DNA of 64,000 nt. It comes from Sphingobium sp. AP49 (GTDB lineage: Bacteria; Pseudomonadota; Alphaproteobacteria; Sphingomonadales; Sphingomonadaceae). Made by a program: the position numbers and the translations under genes. Location of the stretch: positions 3,045,501 to 3,109,500 of the forward strand of contig NZ_CP124576.1 in the NCBI RefSeq assembly GCF_000281715.2, written 5' to 3'. The notes beneath the pieces are model-generated. The model had not been told where the DNA came from, searched no databases, and saw nothing but the letters and a program-made list of their open reading frames with translations. Positions 35,934 to 43,788 of the stretch are shown here, piece by piece. Position 1 is the first letter of the stretch; the number at the start of each line of letters is the position of its first letter.

Positions 35934-37112
35934 TCAGAACGTCGCCACGTCGACAGGGCGGAACAGTTCTATCGGTCCCAGGATGTGGCCATCGCGCAAG
36001 AGACTGGCGCCGCTATAGCCTGTGTCCGGAGGATCCAGCAGGCGCAGATCGTTGATGGCGGTCGGACCGGTTCTTGCGGCTGAGACGAGTGTTTTGAAGA
36101 TGGTCTGCTCCACGCCGACGAAGGTTCCCGATCCAATATCGAGGCGAAACGGATCGCGAGGTGTCATCACGACCGTCCCGTCCTTCAGATAATAGGGAAG
36201 GCCGCCTTCAGGGTTGGACGGAAAATAGCCGCCGACGAAGCGAAGGCCTTTCAGCTGGGGAAGAAAGGACTCCCAGACGACAACTTGGAACTGCAGCTCG
36301 TCGGTAATGACCGAGCCATGGGCCAGCGCCGCCGAGAGGATCGGTTGGCGCAGCCTGCGGAGCGTCGGGGCATAGTGCAATGATCTGATTGCCGCGGCGA
36401 AGCTACCGCCCTCGTCAAAGAACGGACGTTCGCCCGGAGTCCGAGGGTCTTCTGCCGAGAGCTTGGTGAAAGTGCGGGCACTATCCTTCTCGGTCGCCCA
36501 GCGCATCGCTACGATATAGCCCTTGACGCTCATCGGCTGGCTGTGTGCGTCGAGGACGCGGACACGCTTGAACTGGTTCCGCCAGCGCTGAAACTCCTTG
36601 GCGGTGAAGCCGACCGCATGACGCGTGCCCTTCGCTTCGGCCAGAGAGATGCTGCCGTCTGCCTCCGCGCAAAAGAAATCGGGTGCATCGCCGGTGACGT
36701 CGGTATCAGATCCGACCGAAACGCCGCCGTGATCGGCGAGCGCACCATGGTCACGCACGGCGTCGATCGGCGCGACATGCGCAATGCCGAGAGCTTTATC
36801 GAGAAACCAGCGGCAGAAGGCCTCGCCGAGTTCATTCGACTTGTTGCCCTTGAAGGTCTTGTTGGCGCCCATGCCGCCGCGCTGGAAGCGGAAATCGGCA
36901 CAGGGCAGCAAATAACGAACCTGCTCGAAATGGGCGGGATCGGGGTCGGGTGGCGCGCAGTCCCAGCTATTCAGGTAATAGTGGTGGTAGAGATCGGCGA
37001 GATCGACCCTAAGGTGGTCGACGGCTTTTTTCGGGTCGCTTGGATGCTGGATCGCAGTCGGGACTTGCGGGAATGCATTGATCGCGAGTTTCACCGACTT
37101 CTGCATGTGCAT
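35934..37112 (-). CDS. Putative PD-(D/E)xK nuclease-like protein
   Basis: A 392-residue protein of no family I can name. Residues 90-170 hold a restriction-endonuclease-like signature: SNELGEAFCRWFLDKALG (a Glu-containing helix), then DAPDFFCAEADGSISLAEAKGT, giving Pro-Asp at 144-145 and Glu-x-Lys at 159-161. The rest is mixed alpha/beta without clear motifs. It reads toward the DUF2971 gene and lies 82 bp downstream of the DUF559 gene. A second ATG at 37106 has the better ribosome-site spacing. Confidence 0.6.
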   Translation of the reverse strand: MHMQKSVKLAINAFPQVPTAIQHPSDPKKAVDHLRVDLADLYHHYYLNSWDCAPPDPDPAHFEQVRYLLPCADFRFQRGGMGANKTFKGNKSNELGEAFCRWFLDKALGIAHVAPIDAVRDHGALADHGGVSVGSDTDVTGDAPDFFCAEADGSISLAEAKGTRHAVGFTAKEFQRWRNQFKRVRVLDAHSQPMSVKGYIVAMRWATEKDSARTFTKLSAEDPRTPGERPFFDEGGSFAAAIRSLHYAPTLRRLRQPILSAALAHGSVITDELQFQVVVWESFLPQLKGLRFVGGYFPSNPEGGLPYYLKDGTVVMTPRDPFRLDIGSGTFVGVEQTIFKTLVSAARTGPTAINDLRLLDPPDTGYSGASLLRDGHILGPIELFRPVDVATF

Positions 37113-37194
37113 TCCACCCCCGGTTTCGATTTATGGCCCTTCCTAGATCAACCGGTCGTCAAGCCAAACGCCTTTGGAGGGAGCGCTGGCGCGC

Positions 37195-38025
37195 TCAGAC
37201 CATTTCGTGAAGGGGGACGCCCGCAATCTGCGCGAAGAGATAGTCGATGTCCTGCCACTTCGCCGCGCGGATCGTCATCATTCGCGATCGGTCCGCATCC
37301 TTGCGGATCAGTGCGGCGAGATGCGGATCGGCATCCATGAATTCCGGGGGATAGGCGCCGTCGTCGGCCACCAGCACGACGCGGTTCTGATAGGTTGGGC
37401 GATGCGCCTTCAGGTGATCGAGAAGCTCGATCGCCATGAATTCCGCCTGATGCTCCTCGATGACGAAGCTGCGGCCTTCATGGGTCATGACACGGCTCGC
37501 CTCGAGCTTGCGGGCACTGTCGGAAAAGGTGCTCGCGGTGCCGAACAGATGGACGGCGACGGTTTCGGGCATATCGATGACCAGCGGCAACACCTGCAGG
37601 AAGGTGTCGCGGCTGATCGCGCCACGCTGCGCCAGGTGAGCGGCGTTGCGCCGCTCGAAATCGACGATCGCGCGCTGAAAGAACAGCCAGTCTATGTAGA
37701 TCGCATAGACTGGCGCGGGCACTCCGAGAGCCTGAACGAAGTCCATCACCTCAGCGACACAGGCGTCGACATCCAGGTGGATCTCCCGGCCGGTGAAGCG
37801 CAGCACCGTCCAGCCTAGCCTTTGCAGATAGCGCTGACGCCGACCGTCGCGGATACGGTCTTCGACCGATGAATGGGTATCGTGCCCGTCCAATTCAATG
37901 GCGAGTTTGTGCGCGCGGACGATGAAGTCCGGCCGGTAGCGCCCTACCTGTTGCTCGGCTTCGATCTCCAGCCCGGCCGAGCGGCATGCCTTGGCGAATT
38001 TTCGTTCAATTGGGGTCTGAGCCAT
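37195..38025 (-). CDS. DUF559/Vsr-like endonuclease domain fused to an unknown C-terminal domain
   Basis: A 276-residue protein. The N-terminal 100 residues are a DUF559 domain of the very-short-patch-repair endonuclease superfamily: TPIERKFAKACRSAGLEIEAEQ, YRPDFIV with Asp33, LAIELDGHDTH with Glu44 and Asp46, and RQRYLQRLGWTVLRFTG. The remaining 175 residues begin VYAIYIDWLFFQRAIVDFE and include VVLVADDGAYPPEFM and KWQDIDYLFAQIAG. They match no domain I recognise; alternating strands and helices suggest an alpha/beta fold. ATG 38025 is preferred to GTG 38034. Confidence 0.75.
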   Translation of the reverse strand: MAQTPIERKFAKACRSAGLEIEAEQQVGRYRPDFIVRAHKLAIELDGHDTHSSVEDRIRDGRRQRYLQRLGWTVLRFTGREIHLDVDACVAEVMDFVQALGVPAPVYAIYIDWLFFQRAIVDFERRNAAHLAQRGAISRDTFLQVLPLVIDMPETVAVHLFGTASTFSDSARKLEASRVMTHEGRSFVIEEHQAEFMAIELLDHLKAHRPTYQNRVVLVADDGAYPPEFMDADPHLAALIRKDADRSRMMTIRAAKWQDIDYLFAQIAGVPLHEMV

Positions 38026-38147
38026 CCCGAGCACCTATGTTGGAAGATCGGAGTGAGCCGTAAGTCCAGACTGCCGTGATGCAAACGGGAAAGGAGAACG
38101 GGATTAGAAGATTCGTGACAGGCCGAGCCGCTATCGAAGCCCAGGCA

Positions 38148-38555
38148 TTAAAAATGAAAAAGATGTCCGTCTTCTGCAGCCAGGAGCCTTTGGAAAATCT
38201 CCGCCCATTCGCCTGATATCAGCACATCCAGGCGAGCCGCTTCTCGCTCGTCATAGCGTGCATGAATTTCGAAATGCTGGCCGAACAGCGCGTCGCAATG
38301 GAAGCAGCCGTTGCTCATATAAACTTGCGCGAGCGTTTTGCTGAACCGGGGTTTGATCTCGCCAACATCTTTCATATCGGAGACGGCGCGGTTCACGTCA
38401 CCGATCAACGCCGGATATTCTGAGAAGTCCGCGACCGCGCACTCGGCGTCATTCTTCGCGCCTGCCAGAAGGAGGGACGAGACAATCGTTGTTTCGGCGC
38501 CGCATGACCCGCAGGTCGATGGCGCGGTTCGGATGATTACAGTCATATTGCTCAT
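38148..38555 (-). CDS. Small hypothetical protein with two Cys pairs
   Basis: A 135-residue protein of unknown function. Two Cys-x2-Cys pairs, CGSC near residue 15 and CFHC near residue 84, could bind one zinc ion in a split ribbon. The tail is acidic and helical (YDEREAARLDVLISGEWAEIFQRLL). It is monocistronic, divergent from the plus-strand unit starting at 38640. Its length and coherent composition support a real gene. Confidence 0.6.
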   Translation of the reverse strand: MSNMTVIIRTAPSTCGSCGAETTIVSSLLLAGAKNDAECAVADFSEYPALIGDVNRAVSDMKDVGEIKPRFSKTLAQVYMSNGCFHCDALFGQHFEIHARYDEREAARLDVLISGEWAEIFQRLLAAEDGHLFHF

Positions 38556-38639
38556 ATCGACTCAGATATTGCGCAACGTTTGTCGAATTGCGAAGCAATA
38601 ATCAGGCCGAAGCGCCGAGCCAGGAGGAAGGGGCATGCA

Positions 38640-39650
38640 ATGCTGTTGACGGTGGAAGATGTGAGCGAGAAGCGGGCCGCGCAAAAGGCGCTGGAGGCAT
38701 CTGTTTGCCAGCATCTGACGGATCAAGGCGTGCGGAATATCGGCTTCCCGAGCGGGAATGTCGATGAACGCCTCTACGCGAACGGCTTTGGTGAGCTATG
38801 GGCTGCCTTCGGTAAGGTGGAGGATGCCGCCATTCCCCGGCGCTGGAATGCCTTTGGTGTTTTCGACCCCAAGCGGCACGCGCAAATCATCACCGTTGAG
38901 GTCAATATTCCGATGACCTCCAATTCCGCGCGGGTGGCCGGTTTCTTCGCTCGGGAACCGGCAACTGGCGACGTCTATCTCATGCACGACGGCAGCATCG
39001 GCGGCGGCAAAGCCGGGGTCGGGCGGAGTGCCTTTCTTTCATGGTCGAAGGCGACGCTTGAGGATGTCAGCCGGGACGGCGGTGACGACAGGGCGGGAAT
39101 CATCATCGGCCGGGTCGACTCCGACGACATTGCCGGCCGCCTCTGGCGTTTTGTCCAGCTCGTCAAAGGCTTCAAGGACGCCGTCGCCAGGGGGGAACTG
39201 GATGACCCAGACGTGCGGCGGGCGATCGCGGAATGGGAGAAGTTCAATAGCGAGGGTTCTGGCCGCCGACGGGGACAACGGCGCTCCGAGATCGATTATA
39301 TCTCCTATCATGGCGACGTCGTCCAACGGCTGTTTGAGGAGCGACGGGCTCAGTGTGTCAATGACGAGCGCGTCCTGAACAGCAAGCTGATCGACCTCTA
39401 TGTCCGCAAGGGGCAGTCCATGACGGAAATCTATGAAATCAAGACAAGCGTCGATCGGCAGTCGATCTATACCGCTATCGGCCAGCTCATCAGCCATTCC
39501 GCCGATGCGCCATCGCAGGTCAAGCGAACACTGGTTCTGCCGGAAGGGCCGATGCCGCCGGATCTCGAAAATTCCTTGGCGTCTCTGTCCATCGGGGTGC
39601 GCCGTTTTTCGATTTCTTCGGGCAAAACGCCGAAGATCACTCTCTCCTGA
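38640..39650 (+). CDS. Putative restriction-endonuclease-like protein, first gene of a three-gene unit
   Basis: A 336-residue protein with a C-terminal nuclease-like core: LNSKLIDLYVRKGQSMTEIYEIKTSVDRQSIYTAIGQLISH. Asp252, Glu266-x-Lys268 and Gln282 fit a PD-(D/E)xK arrangement. The N-terminal part (FGELWAAFGKVEDAAIPRRWNAFGVFDPKRHAQIITVEVNI) is unrecognised. A strong AGGAGG lies about 12 bp before ATG 38640, slightly far, so an alternative start cannot be excluded. The next gene starts within 20 bp. A DNA-cleaving effector role is inferred. Confidence 0.65.
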   Translation: MLLTVEDVSEKRAAQKALEASVCQHLTDQGVRNIGFPSGNVDERLYANGFGELWAAFGKVEDAAIPRRWNAFGVFDPKRHAQIITVEVNIPMTSNSARVAGFFAREPATGDVYLMHDGSIGGGKAGVGRSAFLSWSKATLEDVSRDGGDDRAGIIIGRVDSDDIAGRLWRFVQLVKGFKDAVARGELDDPDVRRAIAEWEKFNSEGSGRRRGQRRSEIDYISYHGDVVQRLFEERRAQCVNDERVLNSKLIDLYVRKGQSMTEIYEIKTSVDRQSIYTAIGQLISHSADAPSQVKRTLVLPEGPMPPDLENSLASLSIGVRRFSISSGKTPKITLS

Positions 39651-39668
39651 GCGTCAGTGGCGGGCTCG

Positions 39669-40097
39669 ATGACCGAGAGTGAACAGCCAACGAAGGCGGA
39701 TCTTGATCGCTCCGCAAGGGCCTTGCTGGCCTTTTTGGAACGGAATCTGCACGAGCGGCTGTTCGACTACCCGTTTGGCAGCTCGTACCCGAAGAATAGC
39801 TGTGAGAGCGTATCGCTCATCCACACCTACCTGTTGGAAGAGAAATATCGGCTTGGAAACGTCAGGATCATCAAGGGCACCAATCGCCGGCATGAACATC
39901 ATCTGTGGGTCATGGCTGACGATCTGATTTATGATCTGACCGCCCATCAATTTCCAAGCCGCGAGCCTGTCATCGGCGCGCTGGCCGACAAATTCCTGCT
40001 CGATGAATATCCCGATTGGTCGTTCGAGACCAATCGGGATTTCGTGGACCGCGATGAAGTGATCGCACTCTATCGGGCTGGCGTCATTCCATTCTGA
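39669..40097 (+). CDS. Small protein with a possible Cys-His-Asp catalytic triad
   Basis: A 142-residue protein of no family I can name with certainty. Cys45 in SYPKNSCESVSLIHTYLL, His77/His78 in HEHHLWV and Asp89 in IYDLTAHQF are spaced as in transglutaminase or NlpC/P60-type cysteine peptidases. The ATG at 39669 is one of two possible starts; a GTG at 39657 adds four residues. It lies between a nuclease-like gene and a DUF4238 gene, 24 bp before the latter. An enzyme acting on a peptide or amide bond is a guess. Confidence 0.55.
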   Translation: MTESEQPTKADLDRSARALLAFLERNLHERLFDYPFGSSYPKNSCESVSLIHTYLLEEKYRLGNVRIIKGTNRRHEHHLWVMADDLIYDLTAHQFPSREPVIGALADKFLLDEYPDWSFETNRDFVDRDEVIALYRAGVIPF

Positions 40098-40121
40098 CGG
40101 TGCAGGTGAGAAGGTCCCCAG

Positions 40122-41222
40122 ATGCCTGAAAACAAGAGCCATCATTATGTGCCGCAGATGTACATGCGCCTGTTTGCGCCGGCCGGTGACAACCGGATCG
40201 GCGTCTATGTTATCGATCGCGCCAAGTTCATTCCCAATGCGCCAATCCGAGGACAGTCTTGCCGCGACTATTTTTATGGCAAGGATGCGCGCGCAGAGCG
40301 AACCTTTGGCCACATCGAAGGCCATGCTGCGAGAATCTTCACCGACGCGGTCAAGCACAACCGTCTCCCGAAGCCGGGCAGCCAGGATCATGAATGGCTG
40401 ATCTTATATCTGGGTATGCAGCACGCTCGGACGGTCGGGGCAGCCGAGCAGCACAATGAGGGCTCAGAAAAGCTCGCCAAGGCAATCCTTCGACGCAAGG
40501 CCGAACTGGAGGGCAATAGCGAAATCATCGCCGCGCTCGACAGGGTTCGGATCAGGCGCACGAATGCGGTTTCCGAGGTCGTGGGCTACGCAACGATCGG
40601 GGCGAGCCTTCTCGCTGATCTCACTTTGGCGCTCATCCGAAACGACAGCGCTACGCCTTTCATCGCTTCCGACACGCCTGTCGTCCTCCACAACAGACTC
40701 TACGAAGGTCAGCGCGTCAGCGTCGCCGGCTACGCCAATGTGGGATTGCAATTGTTTCTCCCGCTCGGGCCGCGGCTCGCTCTCTTCGGCTTCGACAGCG
40801 CTGCCTACGCCGTGCATGCAGATTCAGACGACATCGTTACGATCGATGATGTCGCGCAGATCCGTTTGATGAACGATCTTCAGTGGGAGGCTGCTCACGC
40901 GGTGCTGTTGGTGCCCCCTGATATGCCCGAGGCGGAATTGTGCTCATCAGCGGCTAATTGGGAAGCACTTCGGCGTACAGAGCGCACGGTGTACCGCGAA
41001 GAAATCGTCAGTCAGTCGGACACCGAAATGCGGACCCGGCATGGATCGGGCGAGGCTCCCTCGGCGGTATCGCTCGATCTGTCGTTCATCACCTGCCTAT
41101 TGCCCGCACCGGCGCCCCTCGATCCGTGGGAGATACCGCCGTTCCGGGATGCAGAGCGTGTCGCGCGCGCGGATCGGGCATTCGAACGGTTGGATGATTG
41201 GGATCTGGCGCGTCGAAGATGA
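40122..41222 (+). CDS. DUF4238 domain protein
   Basis: A 366-residue protein with the DUF4238 features SHHYVPQMYMRLFA near the start, SCRDYFYGKDARAERTFGHIEG, and later PFIASDTPVVLHN and FLPLGPRLALFGF. This family is widespread and uncharacterised, and is often found in defence contexts. It ends the three-gene unit 38640-41222. Its stop is followed immediately by the attachment-site-like region at 41226-41428. Confidence 0.9.
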   Translation: MPENKSHHYVPQMYMRLFAPAGDNRIGVYVIDRAKFIPNAPIRGQSCRDYFYGKDARAERTFGHIEGHAARIFTDAVKHNRLPKPGSQDHEWLILYLGMQHARTVGAAEQHNEGSEKLAKAILRRKAELEGNSEIIAALDRVRIRRTNAVSEVVGYATIGASLLADLTLALIRNDSATPFIASDTPVVLHNRLYEGQRVSVAGYANVGLQLFLPLGPRLALFGFDSAAYAVHADSDDIVTIDDVAQIRLMNDLQWEAAHAVLLVPPDMPEAELCSSAANWEALRRTERTVYREEIVSQSDTEMRTRHGSGEAPSAVSLDLSFITCLLPAPAPLDPWEIPPFRDAERVARADRAFERLDDWDLARRR

Positions 41223-41275
41223 CACATGCGGTATCACGCGATGCTTGCTACGGTATGCACACGTAACGGAAACGG

Positions 41276-41295
41276 TGATTACCTGGTGCTTACTT
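41276..41295. repeat. Degenerate copy of the 20-bp junction repeat
   Basis: Matches the exact 20-bp repeat at 41409 and 53225 at 18 of 20 positions. It lies 14 bp upstream of the CCTATGGTC motif at 41310. Confidence 0.7.
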
Positions 41296-41309
41296 ATGAT
41301 GAAGAAGGC

Positions 41310-41324
41310 CCTATGGTCGGGTAT
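41310..41324. other. Putative attachment-site core, left junction
   Basis: CCTATGGTC-G-GGTAT here matches CCTATGGTC-T-GGTAT at 53313-53327 (14 of 15 bases). The sequence after each copy encodes similar residues (GYMKFRRR here, WYFRYRRR there), as expected when an element integrates into a gene's 3' end and supplies a substitute end. The boundaries enclose 12.0 kb. Confidence 0.5.
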
Positions 41325-41408
41325 ATGAAATTTCGCCGGAGATAGGGCCTGCTTCCGCACATTTGACATAATTATCTCATTTTTTCAGTATATTGGAATC
41401 CTAAATCA

Positions 41409-41428
41409 TGATTACCCGGTGATTACTT
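41409..41428. repeat. Exact 20-bp direct repeat, left copy
   Basis: TGATTACCCGGTGATTACTT is identical to 53225-53244 and in the same orientation. It lies about 85 bp inside the left junction motif in an AT-rich stretch (41350-41430) unlike the flanking GC-rich genes. It could be an arm-type recombinase site or an attachment core. Confidence 0.85.
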
Positions 41429-41549
41429 TTCTCCGTGTGGGTCATGAGGTTTTTTGCTTCGTGTTCCGATGCTGAAGCTGATTGTAGTGATGTGCGCAGA
41501 CGATCCCTGCCGTGCGATAAAGACCATCTATCTTTGCTCAGGGCCCGCA

Positions 41550-42839
41550 ATGCCGATTCGCCGTTTTTCGAAAATTGTTTCAGATGTGGAGTTGACCGAA
41601 CTGCTTCGGCGCTTCGAGGCCGGCACCACTGTCGATGCCAACAAGACGATCCACTTTCACCATTTGGACTCGGACGAACTGGAGCGGATCTTACCCGATG
41701 CCTTCGAGGCGGACCCGGGCTTCACGGGCCGCCAGGTCCGCTATGTATTGCGCGAAGCCCTGTGGAGCAGCCGAAAGAAGGGGCCGCTCACCATCGAGGC
41801 GCTGGTGGCCGAAGCGCACCGCATTGCCAAGAAGCAGTTGGCGCAGCCACAGAAACGCTATGCAATGTGGACCAAGTTTCGCGCGCGACAGATGCCGTTC
41901 TCACCCGGCTTTCGACTAAGCTGGAATGGTGTCTCGCTGGAGAGCTCCAACCACCTGCCGGGCTACATGGCAATGGGCGAGTATTTCTTGAACGGCCATG
42001 GTCGTATCGATCCGAGTCGCCCCGTTTTCTTCGGCCATTTGATCGCACGATGCGAGGCCCGGCACGAGGAGAATGCGGTCGATCAGATGCTGGATACGAC
42101 CGACCTCTTCATGGCGCTGTTCAACATGTACGAGATGTGGGGACGTTGGTCGAAGGGCGGCGAGCGATGGGCCGAGGGCAAACTTTGGCACGGCCCTTAT
42201 CATTTCGTGTTCGAGGGTCAGCGTTTTCTCGGTGAAGAGCACATCTGGTATAGCCCCAACTTCGACGAAGAGGCCTGGGGCATTCACCCCATGGATATGC
42301 CCGCCGTTCTACGTCTTATCCCGCGTGTCCGGCGGGCGCTGTCTGCCTTGGACAAGCACCCGCTGTGTGATCTGCTGATCAAGGTTCTCCGCTTGATGCA
42401 GAATGCGATGAGTTCGCGCGATCAGAGCTACAGCCTGCTGCGATACTGGTCAGCGCTGGAGCAGCTTTATGGTGATCCGCATGGACGGGAGAAAAACTAT
42501 TCGCGCATCATCCAGCGCGCGTCCTTCGCCGAGCATGACAAGCAGATTGCGCGTTGGAAGCTGGGGCACATCTCGCGCATCCGCAACGAATATGTTCACG
42601 CCGGTGACAATGACGACGACCTGCGCGTGATGGCCCAGTATCTCCGCATGCTGCTGTCGCGGCATGTCAATTATCTGCTGTTTCACGCCTCTCAGGTCGA
42701 AAGCCACAGCCATTGGCTTGAGATCGTCGACCTGCCGGGTGATGAGGCCGTGCTGACCGCGCGCAAGTCAGTCATCGATCTGCGCATCGCGCTCATCCGG
42801 CAGGGGCAAGAGCCGCAAATCGACAGCCAAGCGAGATGA
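41550..42839 (+). CDS. ApeA-like HEPN-domain protein
   Basis: A protein of about 429 residues. The C-terminal domain carries the HEPN RNase signature R-x4-H as RNEYVH (Arg345 to His350), preceded by YSLLRYWSALEQLYG as in ApeA-type HEPN proteins. The N-terminal 280 residues are unrecognised and mostly beta-rich (GRIDPSRPVFFGHL, WHGPYHFVFEGQRFLGEEH). ApeA proteins cut RNA on phage infection and arrest growth. ATG 41550 was chosen because coherent sequence begins there; the frame is open to 41454 with ATG 41469 as an alternative. It is the first gene inside the 12-kb segment and lies 106 bp before the AbiE/NTPase operon. Confidence 0.78.
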   Translation: MPIRRFSKIVSDVELTELLRRFEAGTTVDANKTIHFHHLDSDELERILPDAFEADPGFTGRQVRYVLREALWSSRKKGPLTIEALVAEAHRIAKKQLAQPQKRYAMWTKFRARQMPFSPGFRLSWNGVSLESSNHLPGYMAMGEYFLNGHGRIDPSRPVFFGHLIARCEARHEENAVDQMLDTTDLFMALFNMYEMWGRWSKGGERWAEGKLWHGPYHFVFEGQRFLGEEHIWYSPNFDEEAWGIHPMDMPAVLRLIPRVRRALSALDKHPLCDLLIKVLRLMQNAMSSRDQSYSLLRYWSALEQLYGDPHGREKNYSRIIQRASFAEHDKQIARWKLGHISRIRNEYVHAGDNDDDLRVMAQYLRMLLSRHVNYLLFHASQVESHSHWLEIVDLPGDEAVLTARKSVIDLRIALIRQGQEPQIDSQAR

Positions 42840-42945
42840 TTAATTCTCAAGGCATTTTAGTCGTATCACGACAGATTTTGTATATTTTCTAATCTCAGCG
42901 GGATTAATCTCTATGCCAGTTTGCGCGTGAGAGCTACAAAGCGGT

Positions 42946-43788
42946 ATGGAATCTAATCTCCGTACTCTTGGTCCTAACGAGACTCGCCTCATGCTGTCGC
43001 TCGCAGAGGATGACCGCGATATCGTCTCGGCAACTGAAGTGATCGAGCTGCTCGGCTCCGAAGCCACAGCGCGTTCGGTCATTCGCAGCTTGCTGCGTAA
43101 GGGCTGGCTCACGCGCCTCATCGGCGGTCGCTATATGGTGCTTCCGCCCTCGCACGGGCCGGAAAACATGGGTGAGAATAATGTCCTCGCGCTAGCCTCT
43201 GCGGCGGTCGAGCAATCCTATGTGGGGTGGTGGTCGGCGGCATCCTTTCACGGGCTGACAACCCAGCGCCCGCGCATCACGACGGTAGCCGTACTCAAGC
43301 AGCGCGATGACGTGACGATCGAAGGTCACGCTATTCGGTTCGTCCAAGTCGCCGTCCGGAAATTCTTCGGTTTCGCCGAACTTGAGATTTATGGCCGCAC
43401 CGCCCGCCTCTCGACGCCGGCCAAGACCGTCGTCGATTGCATCGACCGGCCCGCGCTCGCTGGCGGCCCGTCCGAAGTCACCCGAATCGTATTCGGCGCA
43501 TCGCGCAGCGTCGCGATCGCGGACCTCCTGGCGGACGCTTTGCGGATGCAGTCGCAGTCACTGCTACAGCGCCTCGGTTTCCTCGCCGATCTTGTGGGCT
43601 GGGCCATACCGGAAGTTGATCGAGCGCAGCTCCGCGCAGCGATTGCGCCCTCGGCGCGATCGACGTTCGGCCGCAAGGAACGCCGACCGGACGATATCGG
43701 CTATGTCAGCGATTGGGGCCTGTTCGTCCATGCTGCCAAAAGCGACCTCCTCGCCGACGTTCCCAGAATGTCGCCGGGCGCGCGTTGA
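42946..43788 (+). CDS. AbiEi-type antitoxin/regulator (second AbiE pair)
   Basis: A 280-residue AbiEi-family protein, longer than the copy at 27061. The N-terminal winged helix (IVSATEVIELLGSEATARSVIRSLLRKGW, GGRYMVLPPS) is followed by YVGWWSAASFHGLTTQRP, GHAIRFVQVAVRKFFGF and LSTPAKTVVDCIDRP, the AbiEi core. A C-terminal helical extension ends in GYVSDWGLFVHAAKSD. The stop is immediately followed by the ATG of the AbiEii gene. It is the first gene of a four-gene operon and probably its repressor. Confidence 0.88.
   Translation: MESNLRTLGPNETRLMLSLAEDDRDIVSATEVIELLGSEATARSVIRSLLRKGWLTRLIGGRYMVLPPSHGPENMGENNVLALASAAVEQSYVGWWSAASFHGLTTQRPRITTVAVLKQRDDVTIEGHAIRFVQVAVRKFFGFAELEIYGRTARLSTPAKTVVDCIDRPALAGGPSEVTRIVFGASRSVAIADLLADALRMQSQSLLQRLGFLADLVGWAIPEVDRAQLRAAIAPSARSTFGRKERRPDDIGYVSDWGLFVHAAKSDLLADVPRMSPGAR

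Larger units (their letters stand above)
41226..41345 (+). pseudogene. Remnant reading frame at a putative element junction
   Basis: A 39-codon frame ending GDYLVLTYDEEG-PMVGYMKFRRR, starting 3 bp after the DUF4238 stop. Its last residues align with the frame at the chromosomal junction (PMVWYFRYRRR at 53313-53345). This looks like a replacement 3' end of a target gene carried by a mobile element, not an independent gene. It contains the motif copies at 41276 and 41310. Confidence 0.5.

Noticed and set aside
41409..41428. The 20-bp repeat as the 3' end of a tRNA gene
   Set aside because: No cloverleaf or T-loop sequence surrounds either copy.
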